The notes: generated by a model not told the origin, from the sequence alone. Shown: positions 1 to 10,276, counted from the stretch's first letter. The stretch is DNA of 64,000 nucleotides from Calothrix sp. PCC 7103 (GCF_000331305.1 NZ_KB217478.1:4080575-4144574); one strand, 5' to 3'. A program made the numbers and translations.

Positions 1-965
1 TTGTATTCACATCTAGTAGTGCGGTGAACCTAACCTTAATTAATTATTTATGCTTAAATAATTGCAAATAATTATCGAATAGTAGTTAGGAGATTATTTT
101 TAATGCTAGATTACCTAAAATTTTTACATATCGCATCACTTAACTATCCTGTAATTACAACAATCAGCTTGTTAAAAACCATATATTGAGCGTTTTTACT
201 ACTTCCTAGTTTGCTACGTATTATGATTTACAACCCTTAGTTACTACCTTGAAACCAGTACTGCTAAAAAAGTCATCCGGGTGAAAACCTACTTTAATAC
301 AAAAATTATAATTACTTCACTCTAAATTAGCATTGATGTGTTAGCGCTAAATGCTTATGTAGCAAGAACTTTAACAAAAAAACTTACTTCCTTAACAAAC
401 TGTAAAAAAATTATTGATATGCAGTTGCACCACCACCAATTTTGTCAGTATTACCTACAAATTATTTCTTCATCGTTGGTTCACAAACCTCAGTTAGTGC
501 TACAATTTTCTGGGGGCAATTCGCTAGAACAAAAAAATAAAACCTAGTCACAGTGGGGGGTACGACCCCTCAATTAATTAATAACAAGGGGACAAAACGT
601 GAAGTTGCACATCACTTAAGTGAATTTGAAAAATGATTGAGTAAATTTGACTAAGAAGGTGCCAGATTGGCAGATGACATCCACAGCAAAAAATAGTGTA
701 AGTACGAATGTTGTTATTTCAAGCTAAAGCTAAACATTTTCCTGTCTGGATTCAGTGGCATATGTACAAATACTTAATCAAGGAAAAAAAACGTAGTGAG
801 TAATACTATTTATCTCAAAGTTAGTTAAATCAATAAGATGATGGCGCCAATAATTGAGAGGATAACTGCATCTACCAACACCCAGCAAAGTCTACTGTCA
901 CCGCTCGCATGACTTGAGCAAACAGTATCGATGATAAACAGTTAGATTTCCACATAGGTCAACTA
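1..965. other. AT-rich region without a supported gene
   Basis: I see no convincing gene here. One 69-codon reading frame (338-547) starts at a weak context, is rich in Thr, Lys and His, and resembles nothing I recognise, so it is not called. A G-rich/C-rich hairpin (GGGG ... CCCC around 554-570) lies just past it, but no clear U-tract follows. Confidence 0.5.
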
Positions 966-1400
966 ATGAAAAGAATCATCAGGTCAAATGCAGTCAAAAC
1001 CTCAAACGAGCTTACTTCCTTTGTACCAACTAAGGAGGTAAATGTATCAGTTATGGAAGATAGTGCTAATTCAGTATCTTTGCAGACGATATTGAATCGG
1101 CAACCCTTGGTTGTTCCTTACCTAGTTGTTTTAAGCGGTATTGCTTTTTTAGCAATAAGCTTAATTTGGGCAATGAATACCAGAGTTGAAGAAGCTAGCT
1201 TGCATTTTGAACTGGCGCCATCAATTGGCAGAGAAAAAGCGCTTAAAACAGTAAATTCAGTAAATTATCAAACTGCCATCAAAATTATACCAAAACAATT
1301 TAAAACCACTGAGGCGCATATCAAGTATCAAGCCAAGCAGCCTACACACGTTAGATTTGTCCACACTTATCGAGTAGTCGATATGTTTTTTGAGGAATAA
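966..1400 (+). CDS. Hypothetical single-pass membrane protein upstream of hetP-like gene
   Basis: A 144-residue protein I do not recognise. Residues about 1-45 are polar. About 46-68 (starting LVVPYLVVLSGIAFLAISL) form one clear membrane helix, and the remaining 75 residues are basic and soluble. With no cleavable signal, the likely layout is a single membrane anchor. It ends about 80 bases before the hetP-like gene on the same strand, so co-transcription is possible but not shown. The ribosome binding site is weak. Function unknown. Confidence 0.55.
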   Translation: MKRIIRSNAVKTSNELTSFVPTKEVNVSVMEDSANSVSLQTILNRQPLVVPYLVVLSGIAFLAISLIWAMNTRVEEASLHFELAPSIGREKALKTVNSVNYQTAIKIIPKQFKTTEAHIKYQAKQPTHVRFVHTYRVVDMFFEE

Positions 1401-1481
1401 CTAATGGTAAATATATCTTAAGATTGTTCGTCGTAGATATTCAATAGAGTCTTTTAGTTCGATTCCATTTTATTTTATTTA

Positions 1482-1952
1482 ATGAGTGAAACCATGAGTC
1501 AAGATAATCCTGGTATAAGCAGCAATTTTAAAAAGCCTGTTCACCCTGAACAGTTTGACCAAGTAGTTGAAGCAATTTTAGCTGGCAAATATTCTTGGGC
1601 TTGTGTATTAATGCTACGCTTTGCTGGGTATAACCCTCTGCATTATATTCCTTATCGGACTTACAACCGACTGCTCAAAGACAACTCACAAGAAAAGGCA
1701 AACAGCCAGAAAGATAATAATGGTGCGGCGCCAGCATCTGAGAAGTCTTCTCACAATAGCATTCCATCAAGTTGCCTAAGCAAAATTAAAGACTTGGCAT
1801 ACATGGAAGTCGTGGGCAAGCAAAAAAGAGAAATTAGAGGAGGTAATTTAGACGAATGGTTATCAGCACAAATGCACGAAAACCTGTCCAACGAATCGCA
1901 GTTACAGCCAGACAAACAAAATAGTTGCCTCAAAATGTGTGAATTCAACTAA
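1482..1952 (+). CDS. hetP: HetP-family protein (heterocyst commitment)
   Basis: A 156-residue protein whose N-terminal half carries the HetP signature: a stretch containing [19 protein letters not shown] followed by [16 protein letters not shown] (about residues 27-68). Known HetP is about 150 residues; it acts downstream of HetR to commit cells to heterocyst fate, and filamentous cyanobacteria carry several paralogues. The C-terminal half here is polar and variable, as in the family. ATG 1482 is followed by a second Met three codons later (1494), either of which could be used. Whether this is the true hetP orthologue or one of its paralogues cannot be told from one window. Symbol given for the family. 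Confidence 0.82.
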   Translation: MSETMSQDNPGISSNFKKPVHPEQFDQVVEAILAGKYSWACVLMLRFAGYNPLHYIPYRTYNRLLKDNSQEKANSQKDNNGAAPASEKSSHNSIPSSCLSKIKDLAYMEVVGKQKREIRGGNLDEWLSAQMHENLSNESQLQPDKQNSCLKMCEFN

Positions 1953-1960
1953 ACCCGGAA

Positions 1961-1986
1961 TGTGGGGTGGGCATCCCTACCCACCC
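1961..1986. repeat. Dispersed GGGCATCCC palindromic repeat, copy 1
   Basis: TGTGGGGTGGGCATCCCTAC and the following CCACCC form an inverted repeat (GGGTGGG-type arms around GGCATCCC). Related copies lie at 10252-10276 and 36596-36621. All three sit within about 25 bases after the stop codon of an upstream + strand gene, so they may act in transcript ends. Confidence 0.6.
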
Positions 1987-2415
1987 AGTAATTCAACATC
2001 CCCACTTGCCCCACAACATTTCAACATCGCTGCCGTTGTAATACTTCATACAGTACTTAAACATACCGAATATCAATTTACAGATTCTTTGTAATAATCT
2101 GCCAAAATGGCAAATAAGTTGCCAATATATTTTATACATTGGATATAGCAGAAAACGAGTTATGACGGGTTATTAAGGGTGAAATTTTACTACATTAAGA
2201 TATTATGAATAAGGAGATGATGAACGGCAAACAAACTACGCACGCGGATTTATCTTAACAGTGGTATTGTTACAGTTGGTGGCTATTTTATACAAACGAT
2301 TACGTACAGTCATTTGTATGAAATAAGTAACAATACGTGAGTTTGATTGTTGCATCTGTTCTAACACCTAAGTAATCCTATTCCTCCCAATTAGGATTAT
2401 TTCATCACAAATCAT

Positions 2416-2448
2416 GGAAGCTATACTTTATAGCTTCCAATTTTTTAT
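2416..2448 (+). terminator. Strong intrinsic terminator with no gene upstream
   Basis: A perfect 10-base stem, GGAAGCTATA and TATAGCTTCC, with a CTT loop is followed by AATTTTTT. It lies about 465 bases past the hetP-like stop and about 105 bases before the next start, with no recognisable gene directly upstream. It may end a small RNA or an unrecognised small gene between about 2150 and 2415. Confidence 0.7.
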
Positions 2449-2553
2449 TAAACATCATGCTTTTTTAAAGTTTGAATAAAAATTTGTAGCGAAGACTACT
2501 CAATATGCAGGTCAATAATATACCCTGAAAGCAAGTAAGATACAAATAATACA

Positions 2554-3276
2554 ATGAGCGATTTTAAGACAATTGTTGAGGCAGAAGAAATAGTAGACTA
2601 TCTCAAACAGGAAATGAGCTTAAAAGAAACGCGCCAAAATATTTTGTATCAAAGAGTAATCGCGCGTGTTGCCCAACAACGAGGAATAAGCGTTAGTAGT
2701 TTAGAGATAGAAAAAGAAGCTACAGAGCAACGTCGGGAACTACGGTTAGAAAAAGCTGCGGATACGATAGCTTGGTTAACCAACAACATGATTACTCCTC
2801 ACGACTGGGAACTTGGTATTCGGAACCGACTGTTAGCGCACAAGTTAGCGCAGGAAATGTTTGGCAAGGAAGTCGAAAAGTTTTTTATACAGAACCGTGC
2901 GGAGTTTGAGCAAATTATTTTATACCGAATAGTAGTAGCGGACGATAAGCTCGCTCAAGAACTTTATTATCAAATTGAGGAAAGAGAAATTAGCTTTTAC
3001 ACGGCTGCACATAATTATGACATTGACTTAAACCGCAGGCGCCAGTGTGGATATGAAGGGCAAGTTTATCGTTGGGAAATCGAGCCGGATATTGCAAATG
3101 TAGTTTTTAACACATCACCTCAGCAATTGATTGGTCCGATAAAAATAGAACGATGCTATCATTTGCTTTGGGTTGAAGAACTTATACCAGCTGAGTTAAC
3201 GGAGGCACGGTATAAAGAGTTACTAAATCATATGTTTAAGCAATGGTTAAACTCAGAAGCTCAACAATATATTTGA
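2554..3276 (+). CDS. Parvulin/SurA-like peptidylprolyl isomerase family protein
   Basis: A 240-residue protein of the cyanobacterial parvulin-like family. Residues 1-110 form a helical SurA-N-like region; residues about 115-225 hold a degenerate PPIase domain, with blocks such as ILYRIVVADDKLAQELY and a later GPIKIERCYHLLWVEEL. No signal peptide or membrane helix is present, so a cytoplasmic location is expected. Relatives in cyanobacteria are often found beside ABC/HlyD-type peptide export genes, but none is near here. It ends 22 bases before the LD-carboxypeptidase gene and may share its transcript. Isomerase activity is not certain from sequence. Confidence 0.65.
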   Translation: MSDFKTIVEAEEIVDYLKQEMSLKETRQNILYQRVIARVAQQRGISVSSLEIEKEATEQRRELRLEKAADTIAWLTNNMITPHDWELGIRNRLLAHKLAQEMFGKEVEKFFIQNRAEFEQIILYRIVVADDKLAQELYYQIEEREISFYTAAHNYDIDLNRRRQCGYEGQVYRWEIEPDIANVVFNTSPQQLIGPIKIERCYHLLWVEELIPAELTEARYKELLNHMFKQWLNSEAQQYI

Positions 3277-3298
3277 AATTAGATTAATTGAACTATTC

Positions 3299-4198
3299 AT
3301 GCAGTCCCAAATTATTACTCCAACACCATTACAACCAGGAGACTTACTGCGAGTAATTGCTCCAAGTGGTACTTTGCGTTCTTTGGAACCATTTCAGCAA
3401 GGTGTCGAGGTATGGCGAAGTCGGGGTTATCGTGTTGATATTATTTCTGATATTAATGACCGATGGGGTTATTTAGCTGGGTTAGATGATACACGGCGCC
3501 ATAATCTTAAAGATGCTTGGTTGGACCCAGAGTGTAAAGCGATATTATGTGCTAGAGGTGGTTTTGGCTGTACTCGTCTTTTAGAAAATTGGAATTGGGC
3601 GCCTGTTACAAATCCAAAGTGGTTAATTGGATTCTCTGATATTACAGCATTACTGTGGAGTTTATATAAATCCGGGATTTCTGGAGTTCATGCACCCGTA
3701 TTAACAACGCTTGAAAAGGAACCCGAATGGTCAAAACAACGGTTATTTGATTGGGTGGAAGGTCGTGGGATTGATACTATTAAGGGTAGTGGTTGGGGTT
3801 CTGGTGTGGTAAGTGGTGTATTATTACCAGCAAATTTAACGGTTGCAACTCATCTTCTTGGTACTCCTTATCAACCGGAATTTGATAATGTGATTTTGGC
3901 AATTGAAGATGTAGGAGAGGCGCCGTATCGTATCGATAGAATGTTAACACAATGGCGGATGAGTGGCGCCTTAAAAAAAGTACGCGGTATTGCAATTGGA
4001 AGATTTAGTCAATGTGAGCCACCTGTAAATATACCAAGTTTTAAAGTTGAGGAGGTGTTGAAAGAGCGTTTGGGAGATTTGGGTATTCCCGTTGTTTCCG
4101 AGCTTCCTTTTGGACATGATGGTTGTAATGCTGCATTGCCTGTAGGCGCCAATGCAACATTAGATGGGGATAATGGGGTTTTAATGATTAATTCGTAA
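3299..4198 (+). CDS. ldcA: Muramoyltetrapeptide LD-carboxypeptidase (S66 family)
   Basis: A 299-residue S66 serine peptidase, full length for the family. S66 enzymes cleave the terminal D-Ala from L-lysyl-D-alanine tetrapeptides in murein recycling; a side branch (MccF) inactivates microcin C. The expected triad is visible: Ser113 in the GFSDITAL nucleophile motif, Glu203 in AIEDVGEAPYRIDRML, and His273 in PFGHDG. No signal peptide is present, consistent with a cytosolic recycling role. The gene follows the PPIase-like gene by 22 bases. LdcA and MccF activities cannot be separated from sequence alone. Confidence 0.85.
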   Translation: MQSQIITPTPLQPGDLLRVIAPSGTLRSLEPFQQGVEVWRSRGYRVDIISDINDRWGYLAGLDDTRRHNLKDAWLDPECKAILCARGGFGCTRLLENWNWAPVTNPKWLIGFSDITALLWSLYKSGISGVHAPVLTTLEKEPEWSKQRLFDWVEGRGIDTIKGSGWGSGVVSGVLLPANLTVATHLLGTPYQPEFDNVILAIEDVGEAPYRIDRMLTQWRMSGALKKVRGIAIGRFSQCEPPVNIPSFKVEEVLKERLGDLGIPVVSELPFGHDGCNAALPVGANATLDGDNGVLMINS

Positions 4199-4206
4199 CT
4201 CCGCTG

Positions 4207-5037
4207 CTAACGTAATTTTCGCCAGGGTGTAATTTGTAATGAACCGTCACGTTTGAAGACGACGCGAAAATGCGCTAACGGTTCTTTATCTTTGGGAGCA
4301 GCGATGTTGGAACCGTGAAGTTCTTGGAATATCATGGGTAGGGGTGTTTCACGGAAATGGTCGTATGCGACTTGGTTAATTGGTTCGTAGTCAGCGACAA
4401 CACCATTTTTGTTTACAGCGACGCGATACTTTAAATCTTGCTTTGCCGTTGTTTTACCTTCCCAATTTTGACGTAACGTACTTGTTAGTTGTCGTTGTAG
4501 TCTTCTTAGCTGTCTAGGATTGGTAATTTTATCACCTATAACATCAGGAGTTGCGCGAAACCCTCTCCACGGACTAATTTCTAGTACTCCTGATTTACGA
4601 AACACAACACGGAAACTTCCGAAGGGTTGCTTTGTCTGCGAAAAAGAGTCCAAAGGGCCAGAAACTAATTTGGGTAAAGGAGTTTTGCCAATTTGATTAC
4701 GTGCAATTTGATTTACTGCTTCGTAAGCAATTATTTCTCCATCAGTGCCCATTGCAACTTTATATACTAAATCTAAAGTAAGTGTTTTTCGTCCTGCCCA
4801 AGATGCGTTAACTTGATTGAAAAGCTGTCTCTTTAAGGATTGTAGCTGCGCGTCATCAATTATTTCTCGACTCTGCAATGTTGTATTAGCCGCTGGTTTC
4901 TGTGTAATATTTTGTACTTGTACAGATGAATATTTTTCCGTATTGACTAAAATTAGTGTATGTGTACTATTAATTGATGGCGGTAATGAGTATGTATTAA
5001 ATATAAACATATGTATAGTACCAAATATGTGAATCAA
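4207..5037 (-). CDS. Conserved hypothetical protein with two tandem homologous domains
   Basis: A 276-residue protein of unknown function. It contains two copies of a roughly 100-residue module. Copy 1 (about 60-165) runs from LKRQLFNQVNASW through FGSFRVVFRKSGVLEISPW; copy 2 (about 175-276) runs from LQRQLTSTLRQNW through LAHFRVVFKRDGSLQITPW. Each ends in a beta-rich F-R-V-V-F-(K/R) ... I-(S/T)-P-W motif. The first 35 residues are hydrophobic and may be a membrane anchor or a mis-chosen start; several Met codons are available. It converges on ldcA with an 8-base gap. Confidence 0.65.
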   Translation of the reverse strand: MIHIFGTIHMFIFNTYSLPPSINSTHTLILVNTEKYSSVQVQNITQKPAANTTLQSREIIDDAQLQSLKRQLFNQVNASWAGRKTLTLDLVYKVAMGTDGEIIAYEAVNQIARNQIGKTPLPKLVSGPLDSFSQTKQPFGSFRVVFRKSGVLEISPWRGFRATPDVIGDKITNPRQLRRLQRQLTSTLRQNWEGKTTAKQDLKYRVAVNKNGVVADYEPINQVAYDHFRETPLPMIFQELHGSNIAAPKDKEPLAHFRVVFKRDGSLQITPWRKLR

Positions 5038-5411
5038 TTTTCATTATTGTTTTTTATTTAAACAATTTAATTATTTAGAGTTTTTTAATCACTATAAGGT
5101 TCCAACTTAACTATTTAATACTTTAACGCCTGTCGGCAATTTCTTAGAATGCTTTTGTTACAGTTAATTTTTTGTAACTTTGCAATTATTTGTGATTAAG
5201 ATATAATTTTTTATGCATTAGGCAAGATATTTAGGTAACGAACCTTAAAGCACAGAGCAAAAGAGGAGATGATTTAATTTCAGCAATATCCACAGTATAT
5301 GGAAAATAAACAGTATCGTGAAATACAAACTCATTGTGATTTGATGACAAGGCAAATTTAGGCGCCATATTGGCAAGTAGAGACATTACATGTAACGTCT
5401 CTACAAGGTTT
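5038..5411. other. Intergenic region between two minus-strand genes
   Basis: An AT-rich stretch with no reading frame I can support. It should contain the promoter for the gene ending at 4207 and the 3' end of the oligopeptidase transcript, marked by the palindrome at 5377-5404. Confidence 0.5.
5377..5404. repeat. GTAGAGAC...GTCTCTAC palindrome at a gene end
   Basis: A 28-base near-perfect inverted repeat with outer arms GTAGAGAC and GTCTCTAC, 7 bases past the end of the minus-strand oligopeptidase gene. It belongs to the same family as 10367-10394, 27481-27502, 31419-31441 and 44778-44808. Position suggests a transcript-end hairpin. Confidence 0.65.
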
Positions 5412-7505
5412 CTAATTTTTTAGCCAGGTGAGAACAAAAGCATATTCAAACGCTAGCTCTTTTAGACTTTCATAACGTCCCGAGGCGCCACCATGTCCGG
5501 CGCCCATATTTGTTTTTAGCAGGAGAATATTTTTGTCGGTTTTGAGTTCTCGAAGTTTTGCCGTCCATTTTGCAGGTTCCCAATATTTAACGCGCGGGTC
5601 ATTTAAACCTGCTGTGATAAGTAAGTGGGGATAATCTTTTGCCTCTACATTGTCGTAGGGAGAGTAAGATTTCATGTAGTCGTAGTAAACTTTTTCGTTA
5701 GGGTTGCCCCATTCATCCCATTCGATAGCTGATAAAGGTAGTGATGTGTCAGCGATTGTTGTTACCACGTCTACAAAGGGTACATCAGCAACGACTACTT
5801 TGAAAAGGTCGGGACGCATGTTGATAACGGCGCCCATTAGTAGTCCACCTGCACTACCACCAGAAATAGCGAGATGTTGTGAGGATGTCCATTTTTGCTC
5901 GATTAAATATTCAGCGCAGGTGATAAAGTCAGTAAAGGTATTTTTTTTGTTTAGGAACTTGCCGCTTTCGTACCATTTACGTCCAAATTCTCCACCACCA
6001 CGAATGTGAGCAATAGCAAAAACAAAGCCACGCTCTAATAAAGGTAAGCGGCTTGATGAAAATGTTGCTGGATATGGATAGCCATAGGAACCATACCCTG
6101 TTAAGAATAATGGATTTTGCCCATTTTTAACTGTACTTTTTTTAGCTGTACTTTTTTTAGCTGTAGTTTTTTTATAAACGATAGATATGGGAATTTTGGC
6201 GCCATCAGATGCGGTAGCTATAAGCATTTCGCTTTCGTATTGGGTTTTATCATATCCACCCAAAACTTCAGTTTCTTTTTTTAATTCCCGTGCGTTTGTC
6301 TCCATGTCATAGTCAAATACAGATGGAGGTGTAATTAATGAGGTGTAAGTAAAGCGTAGAATATTAGTGTTGAATTCTGGATTGCTACCTTCAAAGAATC
6401 CGTATGTTGGTTCGGGAAAAGTGATATTTTGGGATTTATTCGTTTCTAAGTTTTGAACGGTTGCACATGGTAAGCCATTTACGCGCTCATAAATTACCAA
6501 GTGTTTAGTAAACAAGCTGACACCCGACAGCATGATATCTTCACGATGGGGAATTACCGTTTCCCAGTTTTGCTGTGATGGTGAAGCAACCGGAGCTTTC
6601 ATTAATTTAAAGTTGATTGCGTTCTCGTTGGTAACAATGTAAAAGTAATCACCATGATGCTCGATTTCGTATTCTACATTTTGAACGCGCGGGTTTACTA
6701 TTTGGAAGGCGCCTGTTGGGTTATTAGCATCGACAAAATGAGCTTCGGAGGTAACTTGACTACCCAAACTCATAACGATGTAAGCTTCGCTACGAGTTTT
6801 ACCTACAGATAAAAAGTAGGAATCATCAGGTTCATGGTAAATTAAAACGTCTTCTTCTTGTGGTTTTCCTAATTGGTGACGGAAAAGTTTAAAAGGACGA
6901 TTTGCTTCATCAACTTGTGTATAAAAAACTGTTTGATTATCATTTGCCCACGCAAAGGAATAATATGTGTCGGATATAGTTTCTGGATATAACTTGAATG
7001 TTTTTAAATCTAAGAAATAAATTGTGTATCTTTCCGAACCATTGTTGTCAACAGCATACGCAAGTATTTCGTGATTAGGACTAATTTGAAAAACTCCGAC
7101 GTTAAAATAATCTTGCCCCTCTGCGAGTTCGTTTTCATCGAGTAGAATTTGTTCAGGCGCCTCTAAGTTTCCTTGTTTACGACAATGAATAGCGTATGCT
7201 TTACCAACTTCTGTACGCGAGTAATAATAATAATTATCTTTACGAACTGGTACAGATAAATCAGTTTCTTTAATGCGAGAAAGAATTTCGTCATATAACT
7301 GCTGCTGTAAATCAGTAGTTGACTTCATTGCCTCTTCAGTGTAATGATTTTCAGCTTCGAGGTAAGCAGTGACTTGAGGGTTCTCGATATCGCGCATCCA
7401 AAAATAATTGTCGATGCGACGGTCGCCGTGTAACTCTAGAACAATAGGGTGTTTTTGAGCAACAGGTGGAGTTGATTGATTTTGCGAATGATTATCGTGC
7501 AGCAT
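5412..7505 (-). CDS. ptrB: Oligopeptidase B (S9A prolyl oligopeptidase family)
   Basis: A 697-residue serine peptidase that cleaves short peptides after basic residues in oligopeptidase B. The beta-propeller occupies about residues 1-410, with FWMRDIENPQVTAYLEAEN near the N-terminus typical of S9A. The alpha/beta-hydrolase domain follows, with triad Ser551 (GGSAGG), Asp636 (NDPRVKYW) and His671 (GHGG). The frame opens 28 codons further upstream, but that would overlap the previous gene; ATG at 7505 leaves a 10-base gap and gives the usual N-terminus. A low-complexity T-A-K-K-S-T run (about residues 443-456) is an expansion in a surface loop. Likely co-transcribed with the membrane protein upstream. 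Confidence 0.92.
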   Translation of the reverse strand: MLHDNHSQNQSTPPVAQKHPIVLELHGDRRIDNYFWMRDIENPQVTAYLEAENHYTEEAMKSTTDLQQQLYDEILSRIKETDLSVPVRKDNYYYYSRTEVGKAYAIHCRKQGNLEAPEQILLDENELAEGQDYFNVGVFQISPNHEILAYAVDNNGSERYTIYFLDLKTFKLYPETISDTYYSFAWANDNQTVFYTQVDEANRPFKLFRHQLGKPQEEDVLIYHEPDDSYFLSVGKTRSEAYIVMSLGSQVTSEAHFVDANNPTGAFQIVNPRVQNVEYEIEHHGDYFYIVTNENAINFKLMKAPVASPSQQNWETVIPHREDIMLSGVSLFTKHLVIYERVNGLPCATVQNLETNKSQNITFPEPTYGFFEGSNPEFNTNILRFTYTSLITPPSVFDYDMETNARELKKETEVLGGYDKTQYESEMLIATASDGAKIPISIVYKKTTAKKSTAKKSTVKNGQNPLFLTGYGSYGYPYPATFSSSRLPLLERGFVFAIAHIRGGGEFGRKWYESGKFLNKKNTFTDFITCAEYLIEQKWTSSQHLAISGGSAGGLLMGAVINMRPDLFKVVVADVPFVDVVTTIADTSLPLSAIEWDEWGNPNEKVYYDYMKSYSPYDNVEAKDYPHLLITAGLNDPRVKYWEPAKWTAKLRELKTDKNILLLKTNMGAGHGGASGRYESLKELAFEYAFVLTWLKN

Positions 7506-7515
7506 AAATTTCCTA

Positions 7516-8274
7516 CTAACTCTGTTCTTTAACCGCTTGTGTTCCACGTGCAAATAGACGACAAAAGCCAATTGCAGGAATAACTCCAATAATTAGCGCG
7601 GTGAGTCCTTGTTCGCACAAATACAATACTAAATCGCGGTAAACCTCTGGAATAGAATCTTGCGCTAGAGATAATAACCATACCAAAAAACTGATTAACG
7701 CAAATGCCAAAGAGTTAATAAAGTTCCACCACCAAGATTGTTTGGTGTAGCGTCGCAATACTACCCATTGGAAAAAACTTATCCAGATTGCGGAGAAAAT
7801 GAAGGCAGCAGTAGAGGCTATAGTTAGAATAATAATTTCTTCGGGTGTTAATTCACGATTTAGAGAAGCTCCGAATGTTTCGATGTACTCTCGCCAGACG
7901 TTAGAAACTTTAATTGCAGTTAACCAGCCAAAGCTTGTAGCTAGTAACCACCACCGTCCAGAAATGTAACGGCGTACTACAAGTGCTTGGTCGGCGCCAA
8001 AAATGAGGGCAAAGACAGTTAAGCTGAGATAAGTTCCCCAGGTGAACCAAAGTGTTTGAACTTCGGGAGTAGCTTTAACTATAAATTGTTCGTTTATGAA
8101 TCTTTCAATAGCGATGCTAGCGATGCCACCGACAACCCACCCGACTATGGTTATGAGTACATACGTCCAGAAAAAGTTACGGCGCCTGTTGCGTGGTATC
8201 AAAAATTGTTGTTGTGAGTGAGTATCAGGTGGGGTTAAATCGGTCTGTGGTAAGTTATTGGGGTCAGTTTGCAT
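7516..8274 (-). CDS. Conserved cyanobacterial integral membrane protein
   Basis: A 252-residue protein with about five predicted membrane helices (about 33-52, 78-98, 108-126, 148-170, 185-205, and a weaker one near 225-243). The N-terminal 30 residues are Pro/Gln-rich and cytosolic. I do not recognise a named family. It lies 10 bases upstream of oligopeptidase B on the same strand and probably shares its operon. Function unknown. Confidence 0.65.
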   Translation of the reverse strand: MQTDPNNLPQTDLTPPDTHSQQQFLIPRNRRRNFFWTYVLITIVGWVVGGIASIAIERFINEQFIVKATPEVQTLWFTWGTYLSLTVFALIFGADQALVVRRYISGRWWLLATSFGWLTAIKVSNVWREYIETFGASLNRELTPEEIIILTIASTAAFIFSAIWISFFQWVVLRRYTKQSWWWNFINSLAFALISFLVWLLSLAQDSIPEVYRDLVLYLCEQGLTALIIGVIPAIGFCRLFARGTQAVKEQS

Positions 8275-8452
8275 AAAAATTTAAGTAAGTATTTAGTGTA
8301 ATCGCTGACAAATTTAAGCATAAAATCTTGACAAATGAAATTTTTGATTTTTATTGAGCGGGAATTACTACAATTACAAGTGATGCTGGATAATGTATTA
8401 GCTTTAAGTCAACGAATCATTCTCTAGTAAAAGAAATTAAGAAAAGTAACCT

Positions 8453-10240
8453 ATGCGAACTCATTATTGCGGCGAACTCCGTTCCGAACATATTGGAAAA
8501 ACTGTCACCCTGTATGGATGGATAGATAGGCGCCGCGACCACGGAGGAGTAATATTTTTAGATTTACGCGACCGCGATGGCATCGTGCAGATAGTCAGCG
8601 ACCCGCAGCGCACCCCAGATTCATATGATGCCGCGAATGCTCTCCGTAGTGAGTACGTAGTAGAAATAGTCGGTAGAGTCACCCAACGTCCTGATGAGTC
8701 ATTAAACGAGCGTATTCCGACAGGAGAAGTGGAGATTTACGCCGACAAAATAACCCTTCTTAACGGCGTTCGTAAACAATTACCGTTCCAAGTATCGAGT
8801 GCGGACACAGACCCAGTACGCGAAGAAGTGCGGTTGAGATATAGATATTTAGACTTGCGACGCGAGAGAATGGCAAAAAACATCCAATTGCGCCATCAAG
8901 TTGTCAAAGCTATGCGTCGCTATCTAGAAGACTATGAAGGGTTTATTGAGGTGGAAACCCCAATTTTAACTCGCTCAACTCCTGAAGGCGCCCGTGATTA
9001 TATTTTACCAAGTCGTGTAAATGCTGGAGAATGGTTTGCACTGCCACAGTCACCACAGTTGTTCAAACAAATATTAATGGTGTCAGGGTGTGATAGATAT
9101 TATCAAATTGCCCGATGTTTCCGTGACGAGGACTTACGCGCAGATAGGCAACCCGAATTTACTCAATTAGACATGGAAATGAGTTTCATGTCGCAACCGG
9201 AAATTATTGAGTTGAACGAAAAACTTGTTGGTCACATCTTCAAAACCGTAAAAGGTGTTGAATTGCAGCATCCCTTCCCTCAAATAACTTATGCCGAGGC
9301 GATGGATAAGTATGGCAGTGATAAACCCGATACTCGGTATGACTTAGAACTTGTTAACGTTTCTGATATTCTCAAAGACAGTGGCTTCAAAGTCTTTAAC
9401 GAAGCCATCAAAAACGGTGGCATAGTTAAAATATTGCCCATCCCCAACGGTAACGATGCTATTTCTAATGTTCGTATCAAACCAGGTGGAGATATATTTA
9501 GAGAAGCGAGTGAAGCAGGCGCCAAGGGTTTAGCGTATATTCGTGTACGTGACAACGGTGAAATTGATACTATTGGCGCCATTAAAGATAATTTGACGGA
9601 GGAGCAGAAAAAAGAACTTCTGACTCGTACAGGCGCCAAACCAGGTCACTTATTACTCTTTGGTGCAGGTGATGCTCCGACTGTAAATAAAACATTAGAC
9701 AGGTTGCGTCAATTTGTTGCTAGAGAATTTAACTTAATCGACCCAGAGAAAGTTAACTTACTATGGGTTGTTGATTTCCCAATGTTTGAGTGGAACGCTG
9801 ATGAGAAACGACTCGAAGCATTACACCACCCATTTACGGCGCCGCACCCTGATGATATTAACGACTTGAAGACCGCACGCGCACAAGCTTACGACTTGGT
9901 GTTAAACGGCTTTGAAATTGGTGGTGGTAGTTTACGTATATACCAACGTGACATTCAAGAGCAAGTATTTGAAGCCATAGGACTTTCACCCGAAGAAGCA
10001 CAGGGTAAATTTGGTTTCTTATTAGAAGCATTTGAATATGGCACACCTCCACACGGTGGTATTGCGTTTGGTTTAGACCGAATAGTGATGTTACTTGCTG
10101 GCGAAGAATCAATACGTGATGTAATTGCTTTTCCAAAGACTCAGCAAGCAAGGTGTGTGTTGACAGAGGCGCCATCCGGTGTAGATGACAAGCAGCTTAA
10201 AGAACTACATGTAGCATCCACCTACAAACCTAAACAGTAA
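8453..10240 (+). CDS. aspS: Aspartyl-tRNA synthetase
   Basis: A 595-residue class II synthetase of bacterial type, full length. It has an N-terminal OB-fold anticodon-binding domain (starting [10 protein letters not shown], about 1-105), the class II motifs ([37 protein letters not shown]; final [15 protein letters not shown]), and the large GAD insertion domain (about 290-420) found in bacterial AspRS. It charges tRNA-Asp; some cyanobacterial forms also act on tRNA-Asn in the indirect Asn pathway, which sequence alone does not settle. The gene is solitary, with 180 bases upstream. Several GGCGCC sites lie inside it. Confidence 0.97.
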   Translation: MRTHYCGELRSEHIGKTVTLYGWIDRRRDHGGVIFLDLRDRDGIVQIVSDPQRTPDSYDAANALRSEYVVEIVGRVTQRPDESLNERIPTGEVEIYADKITLLNGVRKQLPFQVSSADTDPVREEVRLRYRYLDLRRERMAKNIQLRHQVVKAMRRYLEDYEGFIEVETPILTRSTPEGARDYILPSRVNAGEWFALPQSPQLFKQILMVSGCDRYYQIARCFRDEDLRADRQPEFTQLDMEMSFMSQPEIIELNEKLVGHIFKTVKGVELQHPFPQITYAEAMDKYGSDKPDTRYDLELVNVSDILKDSGFKVFNEAIKNGGIVKILPIPNGNDAISNVRIKPGGDIFREASEAGAKGLAYIRVRDNGEIDTIGAIKDNLTEEQKKELLTRTGAKPGHLLLFGAGDAPTVNKTLDRLRQFVAREFNLIDPEKVNLLWVVDFPMFEWNADEKRLEALHHPFTAPHPDDINDLKTARAQAYDLVLNGFEIGGGSLRIYQRDIQEQVFEAIGLSPEEAQGKFGFLLEAFEYGTPPHGGIAFGLDRIVMLLAGEESIRDVIAFPKTQQARCVLTEAPSGVDDKQLKELHVASTYKPKQ

Positions 10241-10251
10241 AATAAACCTCT

Positions 10252-10276
10252 TGTGGAGCGGGCATCCCTGCCCGCC
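10252..10276. repeat. Dispersed GGGCATCCC palindromic repeat, copy 2
   Basis: Inverted repeat with arms GCGGGC and GCCCGC around ATCCCT, starting 12 bases after the aspS stop. Same family as 1961-1986 and 36596-36621. Confidence 0.65.

Larger units (their letters stand above)
1953..2553. other. Intergenic region with a repeat, an inverted repeat and an orphan terminator
   Basis: There is no supported gene in this 600-base stretch. It holds a C/G-rich dispersed repeat just after hetP (1961-1986), a small inverted repeat TAATCCTA/TAGGATTA (2373-2399) and a strong terminator (2416-2448). A Shine-Dalgarno-like AAGGAG at about 2213 is followed by ATG codons that open only a 12-13 codon frame, while the next frame stays open for about 40 codons to 2340. 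This may be a decayed small gene or an RNA gene. Confidence 0.5.

Noticed and set aside
338-547. 69-codon frame near the window start
   Set aside because: No recognisable family, low-complexity composition and poor start context.
9289-10175. Long minus-strand frames inside aspS
   Set aside because: They are antisense shadows of a well-conserved synthetase gene.
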